Both the position numbers and the translations under genes were made by a program. The notes beneath the pieces are model-generated. The model saw only the letters and a list, made by a program, of their open reading frames with translations. It had not been told where the DNA came from and ran no database searches. 64,000 nucleotides of DNA from Streptomyces cellulosae (GTDB lineage Bacteria > Actinomycetota > Actinomycetes > Streptomycetales > Streptomycetaceae), in NCBI RefSeq assembly GCF_000721105.1, contig NZ_JOEV01000024.1, forward strand, positions 106,591 to 170,590. The letters are read 5' to 3'. How positions within the stretch are numbered: position 1 is the first letter of the stretch; the number at the start of each line of letters is the position of its first letter. Positions 16,716 to 28,948 of this stretch are shown one piece after another.

Positions 16716-16747
16716 GCGGTGGGCGACGAATCGACGTCGCCCACCGC
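16716..16747. terminator. Strong hairpin between convergent genes
   Basis: A perfect 13-bp stem (GCGGTGGGCGACG at 16716-16728, CGTCGCCCACCGC at 16735-16747) closes a six-base loop. It lies 20 bases after the proline-rich gene and about 140 bases after the end of gnd, which runs the other way, so it can serve both directions. There is no T tract. Confidence 0.7.
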
Positions 16748-16890
16748 AGCCCACTTCAGGGGCGCGGGGCTGTATCGACAGGCGGCTCCGCCGCGTGGGC
16801 GCGATCCATCGACGCTGGCGTCCGGCGCCGGCTGTGAACCCCTGTCCACCCGGCCCGGCGCCCCACCGACATCACCTCACGCAGTCGGCG

Positions 16891-18330
16891 CTACGCCGAA
16901 ACCTCGGACCGGTCCCCGCCCCACAGCGTGTGGAACGCCCCGTCCTGGTCCACCCGCCGGTACGTGTGCGCACCGAAGAAGTCCCGCTGCCCCTGCGTGA
17001 GCGCCGCGGGCAACCGCTCCGCGCGCAGCGCGTCGTAGTAGGCGAGGGCCGCCGAGAAGCCGGGCGTGGGGACGCCCTGCCGGGTCGCCGCGACGACGAC
17101 CTCGCGCCAGTCGTCCTGGGCGTCCGCGATCTCCCGGGCGAAGGTCTCGTCGGACAGCAGGCTGGGCAGGTCGGCGCGGGTGTCGTAGGCCGCGCGGATA
17201 CGGTCGAGGAAGGCCGCGCGGATGATGCAGCCGCCACGCCAGATCGCGGAGACGGCACCCAGGTCGATGTCCCAGTCGTACTCCTCGCGGGCCGCCGCGA
17301 TCTCGTGGAAGCCCTGCGTGTACGACACGATCTTCGACGCGTACAGCGCCTGCTCCACGCGGTCCGCGAAGGCGCCCGCCTCGGACTCGCTCAGTGCCGC
17401 CGCCTTCGGGCCCGCCAGCCCGCGCGAGGCCTCGCGCAGCGGCGCGTGCCCGGACAGGGAACGGGCGAAGACCGCCTCCGCGATACCGGAGACCGGGACG
17501 CCGAGGTCGAGGGCGATCTGGACGGTCCAGCGGCCGGTGCCCTTCTGCTCGGCCTGGTCCACCACGACGTCCACGAACGGCTTGCCGGTCGCCGCGTCCA
17601 CGTGGGACAGCACCTCGGCCGTGATCTCGATCAGGTAGGAGTCCAGGCGCCCGGTGTTCCAGGTACGGAAGATCTCGGCGATCTGCGCGGGCTCGTACCC
17701 GGCGACGTCGCGCAGCAGCTGGTACGCCTCACCGATGAGCTGCATGTCGGCGTACTCGATGCCGTTGTGCACCATCTTGACGAAGTGGCCGGCGCCGTCG
17801 GGACCGACGTGGGTCACACAGGGCGACCCGTCCGCGGCCTTCGCGGAGATCTTCTCCAGCATCGGGCCGAGCGAGTCGTACGACTCCTTCGGACCGCCGG
17901 GCATGATGCTCGGTCCGTGCAGCGCGCCCTCCTCGCCGCCGGAGACGCCCATGCCGACGAAGTGGATGCCCTGCTCGCGCAGTTCGCGCTCGCGGCGCCG
18001 GGTGTCGGCGAAGTGCGCGTTGCCGCCGTCGATGATCATGTCGCCGGGCTCCAGGAGCGGGGCGAACTCCTGGATCACCGCGTCGGTGGGGTCGCCGGCC
18101 TTCACCATGACGACCAGACGGCGGGGCCGTTCCAGCGCGGCCACGAACTCCTTGGCGGTCTCGGCCGCGACGAAGTCGCCCTCGCTGCCGAACTCCTCGA
18201 CCAGTGCGTGCGTCTTCGACGCCGTCCGGTTGTGCAGCGCGACCGTGTAGCCGTTCCGCGCGAAGTTGCGGGCGAGGTTGCGGCCCATGACCGCGAGTCC
18301 GGTGACGCCGATCTGGGCTGTGTTGCTCAT
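16891..18330 (-). CDS. gnd: 6-phosphogluconate dehydrogenase, decarboxylating
   Basis: Oxidises 6-phosphogluconate to ribulose 5-phosphate with release of CO2 and NADPH (oxidative pentose phosphate pathway). The N-terminal Rossmann motif GVTGLAVMGRNLARN, the HNRT site that favours NADP, the substrate motif GVSGGEEGALHGPSIMPGG and the catalytic Lys in HFVKMVHNGIEY are all intact. At 479 residues it is the usual length. ATG 18330 is chosen because AGGAG lies 8 bases upstream; a longer in-frame extension has no ribosome site. It is divergent from the cell-wall hydrolase gene and is probably monocistronic. Confidence 0.95.
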   Translation of the reverse strand: MSNTAQIGVTGLAVMGRNLARNFARNGYTVALHNRTASKTHALVEEFGSEGDFVAAETAKEFVAALERPRRLVVMVKAGDPTDAVIQEFAPLLEPGDMIIDGGNAHFADTRRRERELREQGIHFVGMGVSGGEEGALHGPSIMPGGPKESYDSLGPMLEKISAKAADGSPCVTHVGPDGAGHFVKMVHNGIEYADMQLIGEAYQLLRDVAGYEPAQIAEIFRTWNTGRLDSYLIEITAEVLSHVDAATGKPFVDVVVDQAEQKGTGRWTVQIALDLGVPVSGIAEAVFARSLSGHAPLREASRGLAGPKAAALSESEAGAFADRVEQALYASKIVSYTQGFHEIAAAREEYDWDIDLGAVSAIWRGGCIIRAAFLDRIRAAYDTRADLPSLLSDETFAREIADAQDDWREVVVAATRQGVPTPGFSAALAYYDALRAERLPAALTQGQRDFFGAHTYRRVDQDGAFHTLWGGDRSEVSA

Positions 18331-18601
18331 GCGGTTGGCTCCTAATGGATCCGGTGAAAGATTCCGGTCGTCGGGGATTCCGGTCGTGCCCGCCAGTATC
18401 GCCCCACTGACCATCGTGACGTGCCGGTACGCGGACCGCGCATCCGGGTCGGTCAGCATTCCGCAGGCAGATACGCACGAAAGGCCCCACCTGCCTCAGC
18501 CGTTCGGAACGAGCGTGTGTTCCAGGTCGGTTCGACGTGAGCACGGCCGATTGCCGTCTTGTCATGGCCTGTTCGCGGCGCTTACTTTTGCCCCTCCGTG
18601 A

Positions 18602-21041
<2,440 letters not shown>

Positions 21042-21269
21042 GAACGGCTCCTCTGCGTGAGACCGGGGCGGGTCGCCCGGTGCGACGAACGGTCGGCTTC
21101 CATGACCAACACGATGCCGCGGAAAGTTCTTCCCGTCGTCGTCCCTGAGCACGCAATGGGTCCTACTACCGATGGAGTACGAATCGGTCCCCATCATCCC
21201 CAAGGTGGGTGACCCGGGGCGGACACCTCCTGGTCGCGGCCCCTAGGGGCCCTGGTACTACTGCTCTTC

Positions 21270-22007
21270 GTGGACCTCGACCCTGATCTCGCCGCGCTCG
21301 GGCCCCTCGGCGGCTTCTTCGCCCTCCGTACGACCGGAGCACCGACTCCGCCGCTGCCGACCCTCGCGCAGGTGTACGAGAACAGGACTTCGGATGTTTA
21401 TGCGCATCCTATGACTTTCCGCATCGAAAAGGTCGGGCAGGTCCTGCACGCCCCAGAAGTGCGGATCGCGGTCTCGGTCGCCCAGCAGGGGCTCGCCGCC
21501 CGCCTGTGGTCGGTGGCCCTCGGCTGCGCCGCCCTCTACGACCGCATCCCCGACCTCGACCCGAGGCTGCTGCACTGGGACCCGGACGGCAGCGCCCCCG
21601 ACGACCTGTGGCTGTCCGCCGTACGCCCCCTCCCGGCAGACGCCGAGACCCTCGCGGACGTCGTCCTGCGCGGCCACCTCCAGCCGCTGACCGAGAGCCT
21701 GCACGCCCGCCACCGCGTCGCCAAGGGCCTGCTGTGGGGCAACGCGGCCTCGGCGCTGGCGGGCGCGGCACGCCAGTTGGAGACGTGGGCACGGACTCAC
21801 GGCCGTTCCGCGGCCGGCGCCCGTGCCCGGCAGATCACGGCCGGCCTCCTCGCCCACCCCCTTCTCGCCGGCACCGGAATCCTCACCGGCACCGCCTTCC
21901 GGCGCCGCAGCTGCTGCCTCTATTACCGGGCCCCGGGCGGAGGCGTCTGTGGCGACTGTTGTTTCCCACGACCCCCGCGCTCTTCCCCACACGCCACATC
22001 TGGGTGA
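21270..22007 (+). CDS. FhuF-like ferric-siderophore reductase, (2Fe-2S)-binding
   Basis: A 245-residue protein of the FhuF-type ferric iron reductase family. The diagnostic C-terminal cysteines are in place: RRSCCLYYR followed by GGGVCGDCCF, which bind a 2Fe-2S cluster of the C-C-x10-C-x2-C kind. Residues 60-210 are the alpha-helical FhuF core. It should reduce Fe(III) released from imported siderophores in the cytoplasm. The start is GTG 21270. It is 38 bases upstream of glgA on the same strand. No iron-box-like operator was identified upstream. Confidence 0.8.
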   Translation: MDLDPDLAALGPLGGFFALRTTGAPTPPLPTLAQVYENRTSDVYAHPMTFRIEKVGQVLHAPEVRIAVSVAQQGLAARLWSVALGCAALYDRIPDLDPRLLHWDPDGSAPDDLWLSAVRPLPADAETLADVVLRGHLQPLTESLHARHRVAKGLLWGNAASALAGAARQLETWARTHGRSAAGARARQITAGLLAHPLLAGTGILTGTAFRRRSCCLYYRAPGGGVCGDCCFPRPPRSSPHATSG

Positions 22008-22045
22008 CCATGAAGACACCAAGCCGCTGAGACAGGGAGTATCGG

Positions 22046-23197
22046 GTGCGAGTGGGCCTGCTGACCCGGGAGTACCCGCCGGACGTGTACGGCGGCGCGG
22101 GTGTCCATGTCGAGTTCCTCGCCCGGGAGCTGCGATCCCTGGTCGATCTGGACGTGCACTGCTGGGGCGAGGGCCGGACGGACGGCGTGATCCGTCACCG
22201 CCCCTGGTCGGCGCTGGACACCGCCAACGACGCGTTGCGCACCTTCTCCGTGGACCTGGCGATGACCGCCGGCCTCGAAGGCCGTGAACTGGTCCACTCC
22301 CACACCTGGTACGCCAACCTCGCCGGCCACCTCGGCAAGCTGCTGTACGGCATCCCGCACGTGATGACCGCGCACTCGCTGGAGCCCCTGCGCCCCTGGA
22401 AGGCCGAGCAGCTCGGCGGCGGATACGCCCTGTCCAGCTGGGCGGAGCGCACCGCGATCGAGTCCGCCGACGGTGTGATCGCCGTCTCGGGGGCCATGCG
22501 CGAGGACATCCTCGGCTGCTACCCGGCGCTGGATCCGGCCAAGGTCCACATCGTGCACAACGGCATCGACACCACTCTCTACCAGCCCGACCACGGCACC
22601 GACGTGCTGCGCCGCATCGGCCTGGATCCGGAGCGCCCCTTCGTCCTGTTCGTGGGCCGCATCACCCGCCAGAAGGGCGTGCCCCACCTGCTGCGTGCGG
22701 TGCGGCACATCGATCCGGCGGCGCAGGTCGTGCTGTGCGCGGGCGCACCGGACACGCCGGAGATCGACCAGGAGTTCCGGGACCTGTTCGAGGAACTCAG
22801 CCGGGTCCGTGAGGACGTGCACTGGATCCCGCAGATGCTGCCGCGCCCCGAGGTGATCCAGCTGCTCACCCACGCGGCGGTGTTCGTCTGCCCGTCGGTG
22901 TACGAGCCCCTGGGGATCGTCAACCTGGAGGCGATGGCCTGCGGGACTCCCGTCGTCGCCTCCCGGGTCGGCGGCATTCCCGAGGTCGTGGACGACGGGA
23001 GGACGGGGGTACTCGTCCCCGTGGACGACGACTTCGAGACAGGCCTCGCGCGGGCGCTGGACTCGGTCCTCGGTGACCCGGAGGCCGCGCGGCGGATGGG
23101 CGAGGCCGGCCGGGAGCGGGCGGTGGGCGAGTTCGGCTGGGACGCGGTCGCCCGGCGCACGGTCCGGCTCTACGAGGAGATTCTCAAACAGACGTAG
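22046..23197 (+). CDS. glgA: Glycogen synthase/GT4 glucosyltransferase of actinobacterial type
   Basis: A retaining GT-B glycosyltransferase. The N-terminal loop REYPPDVYGGAGVHVEFL binds the acceptor and donor phosphate; Arg205 and Lys210 (GRITRQKG) contact the nucleotide diphosphate; and the E-x7-E motif lies at Glu287-Glu295 (EPLGIVNLE). At 383 residues it is short, like the Corynebacterium-type glycogen synthase (GlgA/GlgM) and unlike the 470-residue enterobacterial GlgA. In mycobacteria this family makes maltose 1-phosphate from ADP-glucose and glucose 1-phosphate, which is an alternative activity here. The start is GTG 22046. glgC follows 122 bases downstream and supplies ADP-glucose. 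Confidence 0.9.
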   Translation: MRVGLLTREYPPDVYGGAGVHVEFLARELRSLVDLDVHCWGEGRTDGVIRHRPWSALDTANDALRTFSVDLAMTAGLEGRELVHSHTWYANLAGHLGKLLYGIPHVMTAHSLEPLRPWKAEQLGGGYALSSWAERTAIESADGVIAVSGAMREDILGCYPALDPAKVHIVHNGIDTTLYQPDHGTDVLRRIGLDPERPFVLFVGRITRQKGVPHLLRAVRHIDPAAQVVLCAGAPDTPEIDQEFRDLFEELSRVREDVHWIPQMLPRPEVIQLLTHAAVFVCPSVYEPLGIVNLEAMACGTPVVASRVGGIPEVVDDGRTGVLVPVDDDFETGLARALDSVLGDPEAARRMGEAGRERAVGEFGWDAVARRTVRLYEEILKQT

Positions 23198-23319
23198 ACA
23201 CATCATTGCGGCGTCACGCGGATGCGGAAACATGATCGCTACGGCGTGGTGATCCTCGACAGGCTTAGTACGACCTGCTCAGGGGCAGGCATGGGTCAAC
23301 CAGGGTGAGGGGAGCGGCC

Positions 23320-24540
23320 ATGCGTCGTGGTGGTCCTTCGGTGCTCGGCATCGTGCTGGCGGGCGGAGAGGGCAAGCGTCTGATGCCCCTGACCGCGGAC
23401 CGCGCGAAACCCGCGGTCACCTTCGGCGGCACGTACCGTCTCGTGGACTTCGTCCTGTCCAATCTCGTCAACGCCGACGTCCTGCGCATCTGCGTGCTCA
23501 CGCAGTACAAGTCGCACTCGCTGGACCGGCACATCACCACCACCTGGCGGATGTCCAGCCTGCTCGGCAACTACGTCACCCCCGTCCCGGCCCAGCAGCG
23601 CCTCGGCCCGCGCTGGTACCTGGGCAGCGCCGACGCGATCCTGCAGTCCCTCAACCTCGTCTACGACGAGCAGCCCGAGTACGTCGCGGTGTTCGGCGCC
23701 GACCACGTCTACCGCATGGACCCGCGGCAGATGGTCGCCCAGCACATCGAGAGCGGCGCGGGTGTGACGGTGGCCGGGATACGCGTTCCGCGCGGCGAGT
23801 CGTCGTCGTTCGGCGTGATCAGCCCCGGCTCGGACGGCCTGACGGTCGAGCGGTTCCTGGAGAAGCCCGCCGACCCGCCGGGCCTGCCCGATGACCCGGA
23901 GTCCGTGTTCGCCTCGATGGGCAACTACATCTTCACCACCAAGGCCCTCATCGAGGCCCTCCAGCGGGACGCCGAGGACCCGAACTCCGTGCACGACATG
24001 GGCGGTTCGATCCTGCCGCAGCTCACCGACCGCGGCGAGGCCCAGCTGTACGACTTCAGCGCCAACCACGTCCCGGGCGAGACCACCCGCGACCAGGGCT
24101 ACTGGCGGGACGTCGGCACCCTGGACGCGTACTACGACGCCCACATGGATCTGATCGCCGAGCGCCCCGCGTTCAACCTCTACAACCGGCAGTGGCCCAT
24201 CTACACCCACTCTGGCCAGCTCTCCCCGGCCCGCTTCAACTCGGGCGGCATCGCCAGCGAGTCGATCATCAGCGCGGGCTGCCTGATCCGGGGACAGGTG
24301 ACCCGGTCGGTGCTCTCGCCGGGGGTCGTGGTGGACCCGGGCGCGGTCGTGCAGGGCTCGGTGCTGCACGACAACGTGCACATCGGGCGGGGTGCGGTGG
24401 TGCGCGGTGCCGTGCTCGACAAGAACGTCGAGGTACCGCCGGGCGCGACGATCGGCGTCAATCCGGAGCGGGACGCGGAGCTGTACACGGTCTCCAAGGG
24501 CGGTGTCATCGCGCTCGGGAAGGGACAGCAGGTCCCGTAG
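23320..24540 (+). CDS. glgC: Glucose-1-phosphate adenylyltransferase (ADP-glucose pyrophosphorylase)
   Basis: Makes ADP-glucose from ATP and glucose 1-phosphate, the committed step to glycogen. The nucleotidyltransferase motif GGEGKR is at residues 15-20, followed by [10 protein letters not shown], the catalytic GADHVYRMD and the sugar-binding FLEKP and GYWRDVGT motifs. The C-terminal third is a left-handed beta-helix of hexapeptide repeats. At 406 residues it is full length. ATG 23320 is preferred to GTG 23305 because GGGGAG precedes it at 5-6 bases. It is paired with glgA just upstream. Confidence 0.95.
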   Translation: MRRGGPSVLGIVLAGGEGKRLMPLTADRAKPAVTFGGTYRLVDFVLSNLVNADVLRICVLTQYKSHSLDRHITTTWRMSSLLGNYVTPVPAQQRLGPRWYLGSADAILQSLNLVYDEQPEYVAVFGADHVYRMDPRQMVAQHIESGAGVTVAGIRVPRGESSSFGVISPGSDGLTVERFLEKPADPPGLPDDPESVFASMGNYIFTTKALIEALQRDAEDPNSVHDMGGSILPQLTDRGEAQLYDFSANHVPGETTRDQGYWRDVGTLDAYYDAHMDLIAERPAFNLYNRQWPIYTHSGQLSPARFNSGGIASESIISAGCLIRGQVTRSVLSPGVVVDPGAVVQGSVLHDNVHIGRGAVVRGAVLDKNVEVPPGATIGVNPERDAELYTVSKGGVIALGKGQQVP

Positions 24541-24582
24541 GAACGGCCGGCAGCCTCGGTGGCCCGGGTGGCCGCAGGGGCT

Positions 24583-24655
24583 GTTGTCATGTCCCTGGAC
24601 GCGAGGCGGAATCCGTGTTGTCATGCCAACTCCGGTCCATGACAACGTTGTTATG
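24583..24655. promoter_or_regulatory. Repeated GTTGTCATG motif, likely operator of the GH2 gene
   Basis: GTTGTCATG occurs at 24583-24591 and 24617-24625, 34 bases apart. It is then present as an inverted pair, CATGACAAC at 24638-24646 joined to GTTGTTATG at 24647-24655, which together make an 18-bp palindrome with one mismatched pair. The last half-site ends 8 bases before the start codon of the secreted GH2 enzyme. The arrangement looks like a cooperative repressor site, but the protein that binds is unknown. Confidence 0.6.
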
Positions 24656-24663
24656 GGGGTTCC

Positions 24664-27276
24664 GTGCCTCTCACCCGCCTCAGAAACCGACTCTCCTTAC
24701 TCCTCGCCGTACTCCTGGGCATGACCGGCCTCACCGGTCTGACCGCGGTCCCGGCCCTGGCCGACGACCCCGCCGAGGCCCACGGCCTGAAGGGCGAGTA
24801 CTACACCCAGTCCGCTCCCGGCGCCTTCGACTTCCACGAGCTCAAGGCCACCACCTTCGACCCCGTCCTCGACTTCGACACCCTGGAGCCGCGGCTGGCC
24901 GCCGCCACCGGCCGGTCGGACGACGTCAGCGTCCGCTGGACCGGCCGGATCGTGCCGGAGAAGACCGGCGCCCACACCTTCTCGGTCATCGGCGACAACG
25001 GCTTCCGGCTGTGGGTCGACGGCCGGCTCCTCATCGACCACTGGGTCGACGACTGGGACCGCGAACAGAGTGCGCAGCCCATCGACCTGACCGCCGGCAC
25101 GGCCTACGACATCAAGGTCGAGTACTTCGAGCACTACGGCGGCTCCAACCTGCACCTGCGCTGGACCCAGCCCGGCGGCAGCAAGGAGGCCGTCCCGCAG
25201 TCGGCGTTCCGGCTCCCCGCCGGGTTCGACTACGACGGGCCGATCGCCACCACGGTCCTCGGTGACGGCCGCACCCTGAAACTCGACTTCGCCCAGCGCC
25301 TCAGCGCGCCGCCGGCCGGTCTCACCGACCACCTCCAAGCGGTGATCGGCGGCGCCGCCTGGCCCCTCGGCGCAGCCAGGCCCGACCCCGCCGACCCGAG
25401 GACCCTCCTCGTCGCCCTCGACGAACCCGTCGTCGGCAACAAGACCGGCACCGCGCGCGGCACCGCCGACGTCCGCTACGACGGGGCAGGCGGCCTCACC
25501 GACGCCGAGGGCAACGTTGTCGGGGCGTTCTGGAGCAGCGGCGCCAACCACTCCACGTACCAGCTGCGCACCCGCTGGGCCGACCAGGTCGGCCCCGGCA
25601 ACGCCCACCCCGAGTACCCGCGCCCGCAGCTGACCCGCGACGCCTGGCGCAACCTCAACGGCCGCTGGCAGTTCGCCGCGGCCGAGGCGGGCGAGCAGCC
25701 GCCCGTCGGCAGGACCCTGGCCGAGCGCATCCTCGTTCCCTACCCGGTCGAGTCCCAGCTCTCCGGCATCGAACGGCACGAGGACCGCATGTGGTACCGG
25801 CGCACCTTCACGGTCCCCGCCGACTGGCGCATCGGCTCCGCTCGGCGCCTGCGGCTCAACTTCGGGGCGGTCGACTGGCGGTCCGAGGTGTACGTCAACG
25901 GCACCAGGGTCGCCGCGCACGAGGGCGGCTACGACAAGTTCAGCGCCGACATCACCGACGCGCTCGAGCCCGGCCGCACCCAGGAACTGATCGTCGGCGT
26001 GTACGACCCGACGGACGCCGCGAGCGGCGAGAACCCGCCGCTGGGCAAGCAGCGCCTGGACCCGAGCGGCATCTGGTACACCCCGTCCTCCGGCATCTGG
26101 CAGACGGTGTGGATGGAACCGGTCGCCCCCGACCACGTCGACTCCCTCAAGCTGACTCCCGACGTCCCCGGCGAGCGGCTCACCGTCGAAGCGCGGGGAG
26201 TCCGGCCGGGCCTGCCGTTCACCGCGACGGCGTACGACGGGAAGCGCAAGGTCGCCACGGCACGCGGACGCACCGGCGGCCCGCTGACCCTGGCCATGGA
26301 CAACCCGCGCCTGTGGTCGCCGGACGATCCGTTCCTCTACGACCTCGAGGTGACCGTCGGCGCCGACCGCGTCGGCAGCTACTTCGGGATGCGCTCCCTC
26401 GCCGTCGAACAGGTGAACGGCACCCCGCGCACGGTCCTCAACGGCCGGCCGGTCTTCATGATGGCCACTCTCGACCAGGGCTTCTGGCCCGACGGCCTGC
26501 ACACCGCGCCGACCGACGACGCCCTGGCCTACGACCTGAAGGTGCACAAGAAGCTCGGCTTCAACGCGGTCCGCAAGCACATCAAGGTCGAGCCCGACCG
26601 CTGGTTCTACTGGGCCGACCGGCTGGGCCTGATGGTGTGGCAGGACATGCCCGCGATGACCGCGGGCGTGAACCCGAGCACCGAGGCCCGTGCCCGGTAC
26701 GAGCGCGAGATGAAGGAGATGATCGACGAGCACATCAGCAGCCCGTCGGTCGTCATGTGGGTCACCTTCAACGAGGGCTGGGGCCAGTACGACGTCGGAC
26801 GCGTCGCCGAGCAGGCCAAGGCCTGGGACCCGACCCGCCTGGTCAACAACCAGTCGGGTCTCAACCTCGGCGCCGACGGCGACGCCGGCGACATCATGGA
26901 CGAGCACGGCTACCCCAGCCCCGCCCTGCCGCCCCGCCCGGACGGCAGACGCGCCCTGGTCAGCGGCGAGTACGGCGGACTGGGACTGGCGGTTCCCGGT
27001 CACGCCTGGTCGGTCCAGCAGTCGTACGTCGACGTCGACCCGGCGACCTACACCGACGACTACCTGGCGAAGCTCGACGAGGTGCGGGCCCTGGTCTGCC
27101 GGGGCGGCAACGGCGCCGTCTACACCCAGATCTCGGACGTGGAGGGCGAGCTGAACGGGTTGCTGACCTACGACCGCGAGGTCCTGAAGCCCGACGTGCG
27201 GCGGGTACGGGCCGCACAGCAGGCCCTGATCCGGGACGCGTCCCGGGCGACGCCGACGGGCTGCCCGGCGCCCTGA
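24664..27276 (+). CDS. Secreted glycoside hydrolase family 2 enzyme with PA14 domain
   Basis: An 870-residue exported enzyme. A signal peptide (about 1-34) ends at ALA-DD. A PA14 carbohydrate-binding domain follows (about 38-185; KGEYYTQ near its start, WTGRIVPEKTGAHTF and FRLWVDGRLLIDHW inside). The GH2 sugar-binding sandwich, immunoglobulin-like and TIM-barrel domains fill the rest. The acid/base is Glu704 in FNEGWGQYD, and the nucleophile is probably the Glu in VSGEYGG. GH2 covers beta-galactosidase, beta-mannosidase and beta-glucuronidase; I cannot tell the substrate. The start is GTG 24664, with GGGGG upstream. The promoter region holds a repeated palindromic motif, so expression is probably tightly repressed. 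A strong hairpin ends the unit. Confidence 0.85.
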   Translation: MPLTRLRNRLSLLLAVLLGMTGLTGLTAVPALADDPAEAHGLKGEYYTQSAPGAFDFHELKATTFDPVLDFDTLEPRLAAATGRSDDVSVRWTGRIVPEKTGAHTFSVIGDNGFRLWVDGRLLIDHWVDDWDREQSAQPIDLTAGTAYDIKVEYFEHYGGSNLHLRWTQPGGSKEAVPQSAFRLPAGFDYDGPIATTVLGDGRTLKLDFAQRLSAPPAGLTDHLQAVIGGAAWPLGAARPDPADPRTLLVALDEPVVGNKTGTARGTADVRYDGAGGLTDAEGNVVGAFWSSGANHSTYQLRTRWADQVGPGNAHPEYPRPQLTRDAWRNLNGRWQFAAAEAGEQPPVGRTLAERILVPYPVESQLSGIERHEDRMWYRRTFTVPADWRIGSARRLRLNFGAVDWRSEVYVNGTRVAAHEGGYDKFSADITDALEPGRTQELIVGVYDPTDAASGENPPLGKQRLDPSGIWYTPSSGIWQTVWMEPVAPDHVDSLKLTPDVPGERLTVEARGVRPGLPFTATAYDGKRKVATARGRTGGPLTLAMDNPRLWSPDDPFLYDLEVTVGADRVGSYFGMRSLAVEQVNGTPRTVLNGRPVFMMATLDQGFWPDGLHTAPTDDALAYDLKVHKKLGFNAVRKHIKVEPDRWFYWADRLGLMVWQDMPAMTAGVNPSTEARARYEREMKEMIDEHISSPSVVMWVTFNEGWGQYDVGRVAEQAKAWDPTRLVNNQSGLNLGADGDAGDIMDEHGYPSPALPPRPDGRRALVSGEYGGLGLAVPGHAWSVQQSYVDVDPATYTDDYLAKLDEVRALVCRGGNGAVYTQISDVEGELNGLLTYDREVLKPDVRRVRAAQQALIRDASRATPTGCPAP

Positions 27277-27308
27277 CCGACCGCTGATGTGACCGCAACG
27301 GCTCACAG

Positions 27309-27337
27309 GTCCCGCCTCTCACGCCGAGAGGCGGGAC
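27309..27337 (+). terminator. Hairpin terminator after the GH2 gene
   Basis: A perfect 12-bp stem, GTCCCGCCTCTC (27309-27320) and GAGAGGCGGGAC (27326-27337), closes the loop ACGCC and is followed by TT. It lies 33 bases after the GH2 stop codon and insulates the acyltransferase gene downstream. Confidence 0.8.
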
Positions 27338-27515
27338 TTCGCGGTGGATGCCCGCCTCTCCTGCGCGGCGTCCCAGGACACGAAGTCGCCAGGGGGAGCC
27401 TTCTGCAAAGACCCTTTAATCTGGTGTTAACTGTGCGTAGCTTGATCGCACTTGACCGTAATCGCTTGTGGGCGATTGACTGCTGGCACCCCCTTCCTCG
27501 ACGCGAGGCAAGCCA

Positions 27516-28844
27516 TTGACTGCTGACCTGCTCGCACCTCTCGACCTGGCGTTCTGGAACATGGAATCCGCCGAGCACCCGATGCACCTGGGCGCGCTCG
27601 GCGTCTTCTCGGCGCACTCGCCCACTGCGGGCGCCCACGCGGCGGACCTGCTCGCCGCCCGGGCCGCCGCGGTGCCCGGACTGCGGATGCGGATCCGGGA
27701 CGTGTGGCCGCTGGGCTTCCCGGCCGCCTTCGGCGGCGCCGCCCGGGAGGCCACCCCCGACTTCGACCCGCTCGACCACGTCACCCTGCACGCCCCCACC
27801 GGGGACTTCCAGGCCGAGGCGGGCCGGCTCATGCAGCGCCCGCTCGAGCGCGACAGGCCGCCGTGGGAGGCACATGTGCTGCCGGGGGAGGACGGCGTCT
27901 CGTTCGCCGTCCTGTTCAAGTTCCACCACGCCCTGGCCGACGGACTGCGGGCGCTGACGCTCGCCGCCGCCATCCTGGACCCGATGGACATGCCCGCGCC
28001 CCGCCCCCGGCCGGCCCAGCCCCCGCGCCGCCTCCTGCCGGACGTGCGCCAACTGAAGGAACGGGTGCGTGGCGCACTGTCGGACGTGGGGCGCGCGCTC
28101 GACATCGGTGCCTCGGTCGCCCTCTCCACCATGGACGTGCGCACCTCCACCGCCCTGACCGCCCCGTCCACCGGCACCCGCCGCACCACCGGCGTGGTGC
28201 TCGACCTCGACGACGTGCACCGGGTCCGCAAGGTCGTCGGCGGCACCGTCAACGACGTCCTGATCGCGGTCGTCGCGGGCGCCCTGCGCCGCTGGCTCGA
28301 CGAGCGCGGCGACGGCAGCGAGGGCGTCGCACCCCGTGCCCTGATCCCGGTCTCCAAACGCCGCCCGCGCACCGCGCACCCGCAGGGCAACCGGCTCTCC
28401 GGCTACCTCATGCGGCTGCCCGTCGCCGATCCGGACCCGCTCAGCCGTCTCGCCACGGTCCGCCTGGCCATGGACCGCAACAAGGACGCCGGGCCCAACC
28501 GGGGCGCCGGCGCCGTCGCCCTGCTCGCGGACCACGTCCCGGCGCTCGGCCATCGGCTCGGCGGACCGTTCGTGAGTGGGGCCGCCCGGCTCTGGTTCGA
28601 CATCCTGGTCACCAGCGTGCCCCTGCCGGGCATCGGTCTGAAGCTCGGCGGCAACCCGCTCACCGCGGTCTATCCCTTCGCCCCGCTGGCCCGGGGCCAG
28701 TCCCTCGCCGTCGCCGTCTCGACGTACCGCGGGCAGGTCCACTACGGCCTCGTCGCCGACGGACACGCCGTGCCCGACCTCGACCGGCTGGCCCGGGCCC
28801 TGACCGAGGAGGTGCGGACGCTGATCACCGCCTGCGAGCCCTGA
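27516..28844 (+). CDS. Wax ester synthase/diacylglycerol O-acyltransferase (WS/DGAT)
   Basis: Transfers acyl groups from acyl-CoA to diacylglycerol or fatty alcohols to make storage lipid. The catalytic HHALADG motif is at residues 137-143, with the second family signatures GGTVNDVLIAVVAGALRRWL and the NPLTAVYPFAPLARGQSL region near the C-terminus. At 442 residues it is the usual length. The start is a TTG at 27516 with GAGG upstream, which is rare but fits the conserved LAPLDLAFW beginning. The gene stands alone between the GH2 terminator and an SDR gene. Confidence 0.9.
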   Translation: MTADLLAPLDLAFWNMESAEHPMHLGALGVFSAHSPTAGAHAADLLAARAAAVPGLRMRIRDVWPLGFPAAFGGAAREATPDFDPLDHVTLHAPTGDFQAEAGRLMQRPLERDRPPWEAHVLPGEDGVSFAVLFKFHHALADGLRALTLAAAILDPMDMPAPRPRPAQPPRRLLPDVRQLKERVRGALSDVGRALDIGASVALSTMDVRTSTALTAPSTGTRRTTGVVLDLDDVHRVRKVVGGTVNDVLIAVVAGALRRWLDERGDGSEGVAPRALIPVSKRRPRTAHPQGNRLSGYLMRLPVADPDPLSRLATVRLAMDRNKDAGPNRGAGAVALLADHVPALGHRLGGPFVSGAARLWFDILVTSVPLPGIGLKLGGNPLTAVYPFAPLARGQSLAVAVSTYRGQVHYGLVADGHAVPDLDRLARALTEEVRTLITACEP

Positions 28845-28948
28845 TCGGCACGGTTTGGCGGTGCGGCCCGGCGCTGACGTAAAATTCGCCGTTCGAAAGC
28901 GGAGCCGTCGGAGCGCCGCGCAAGAGGACCCAGGGAACGGCAGCGGCC

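Noticed and set aside
14783..16849. Minus-strand open frame of 688 codons across panD, GNAT, racemase and proline-rich genes
   Set aside because: Composition is Arg/Pro rich without motifs, and it covers four better-supported genes and a terminator hairpin.
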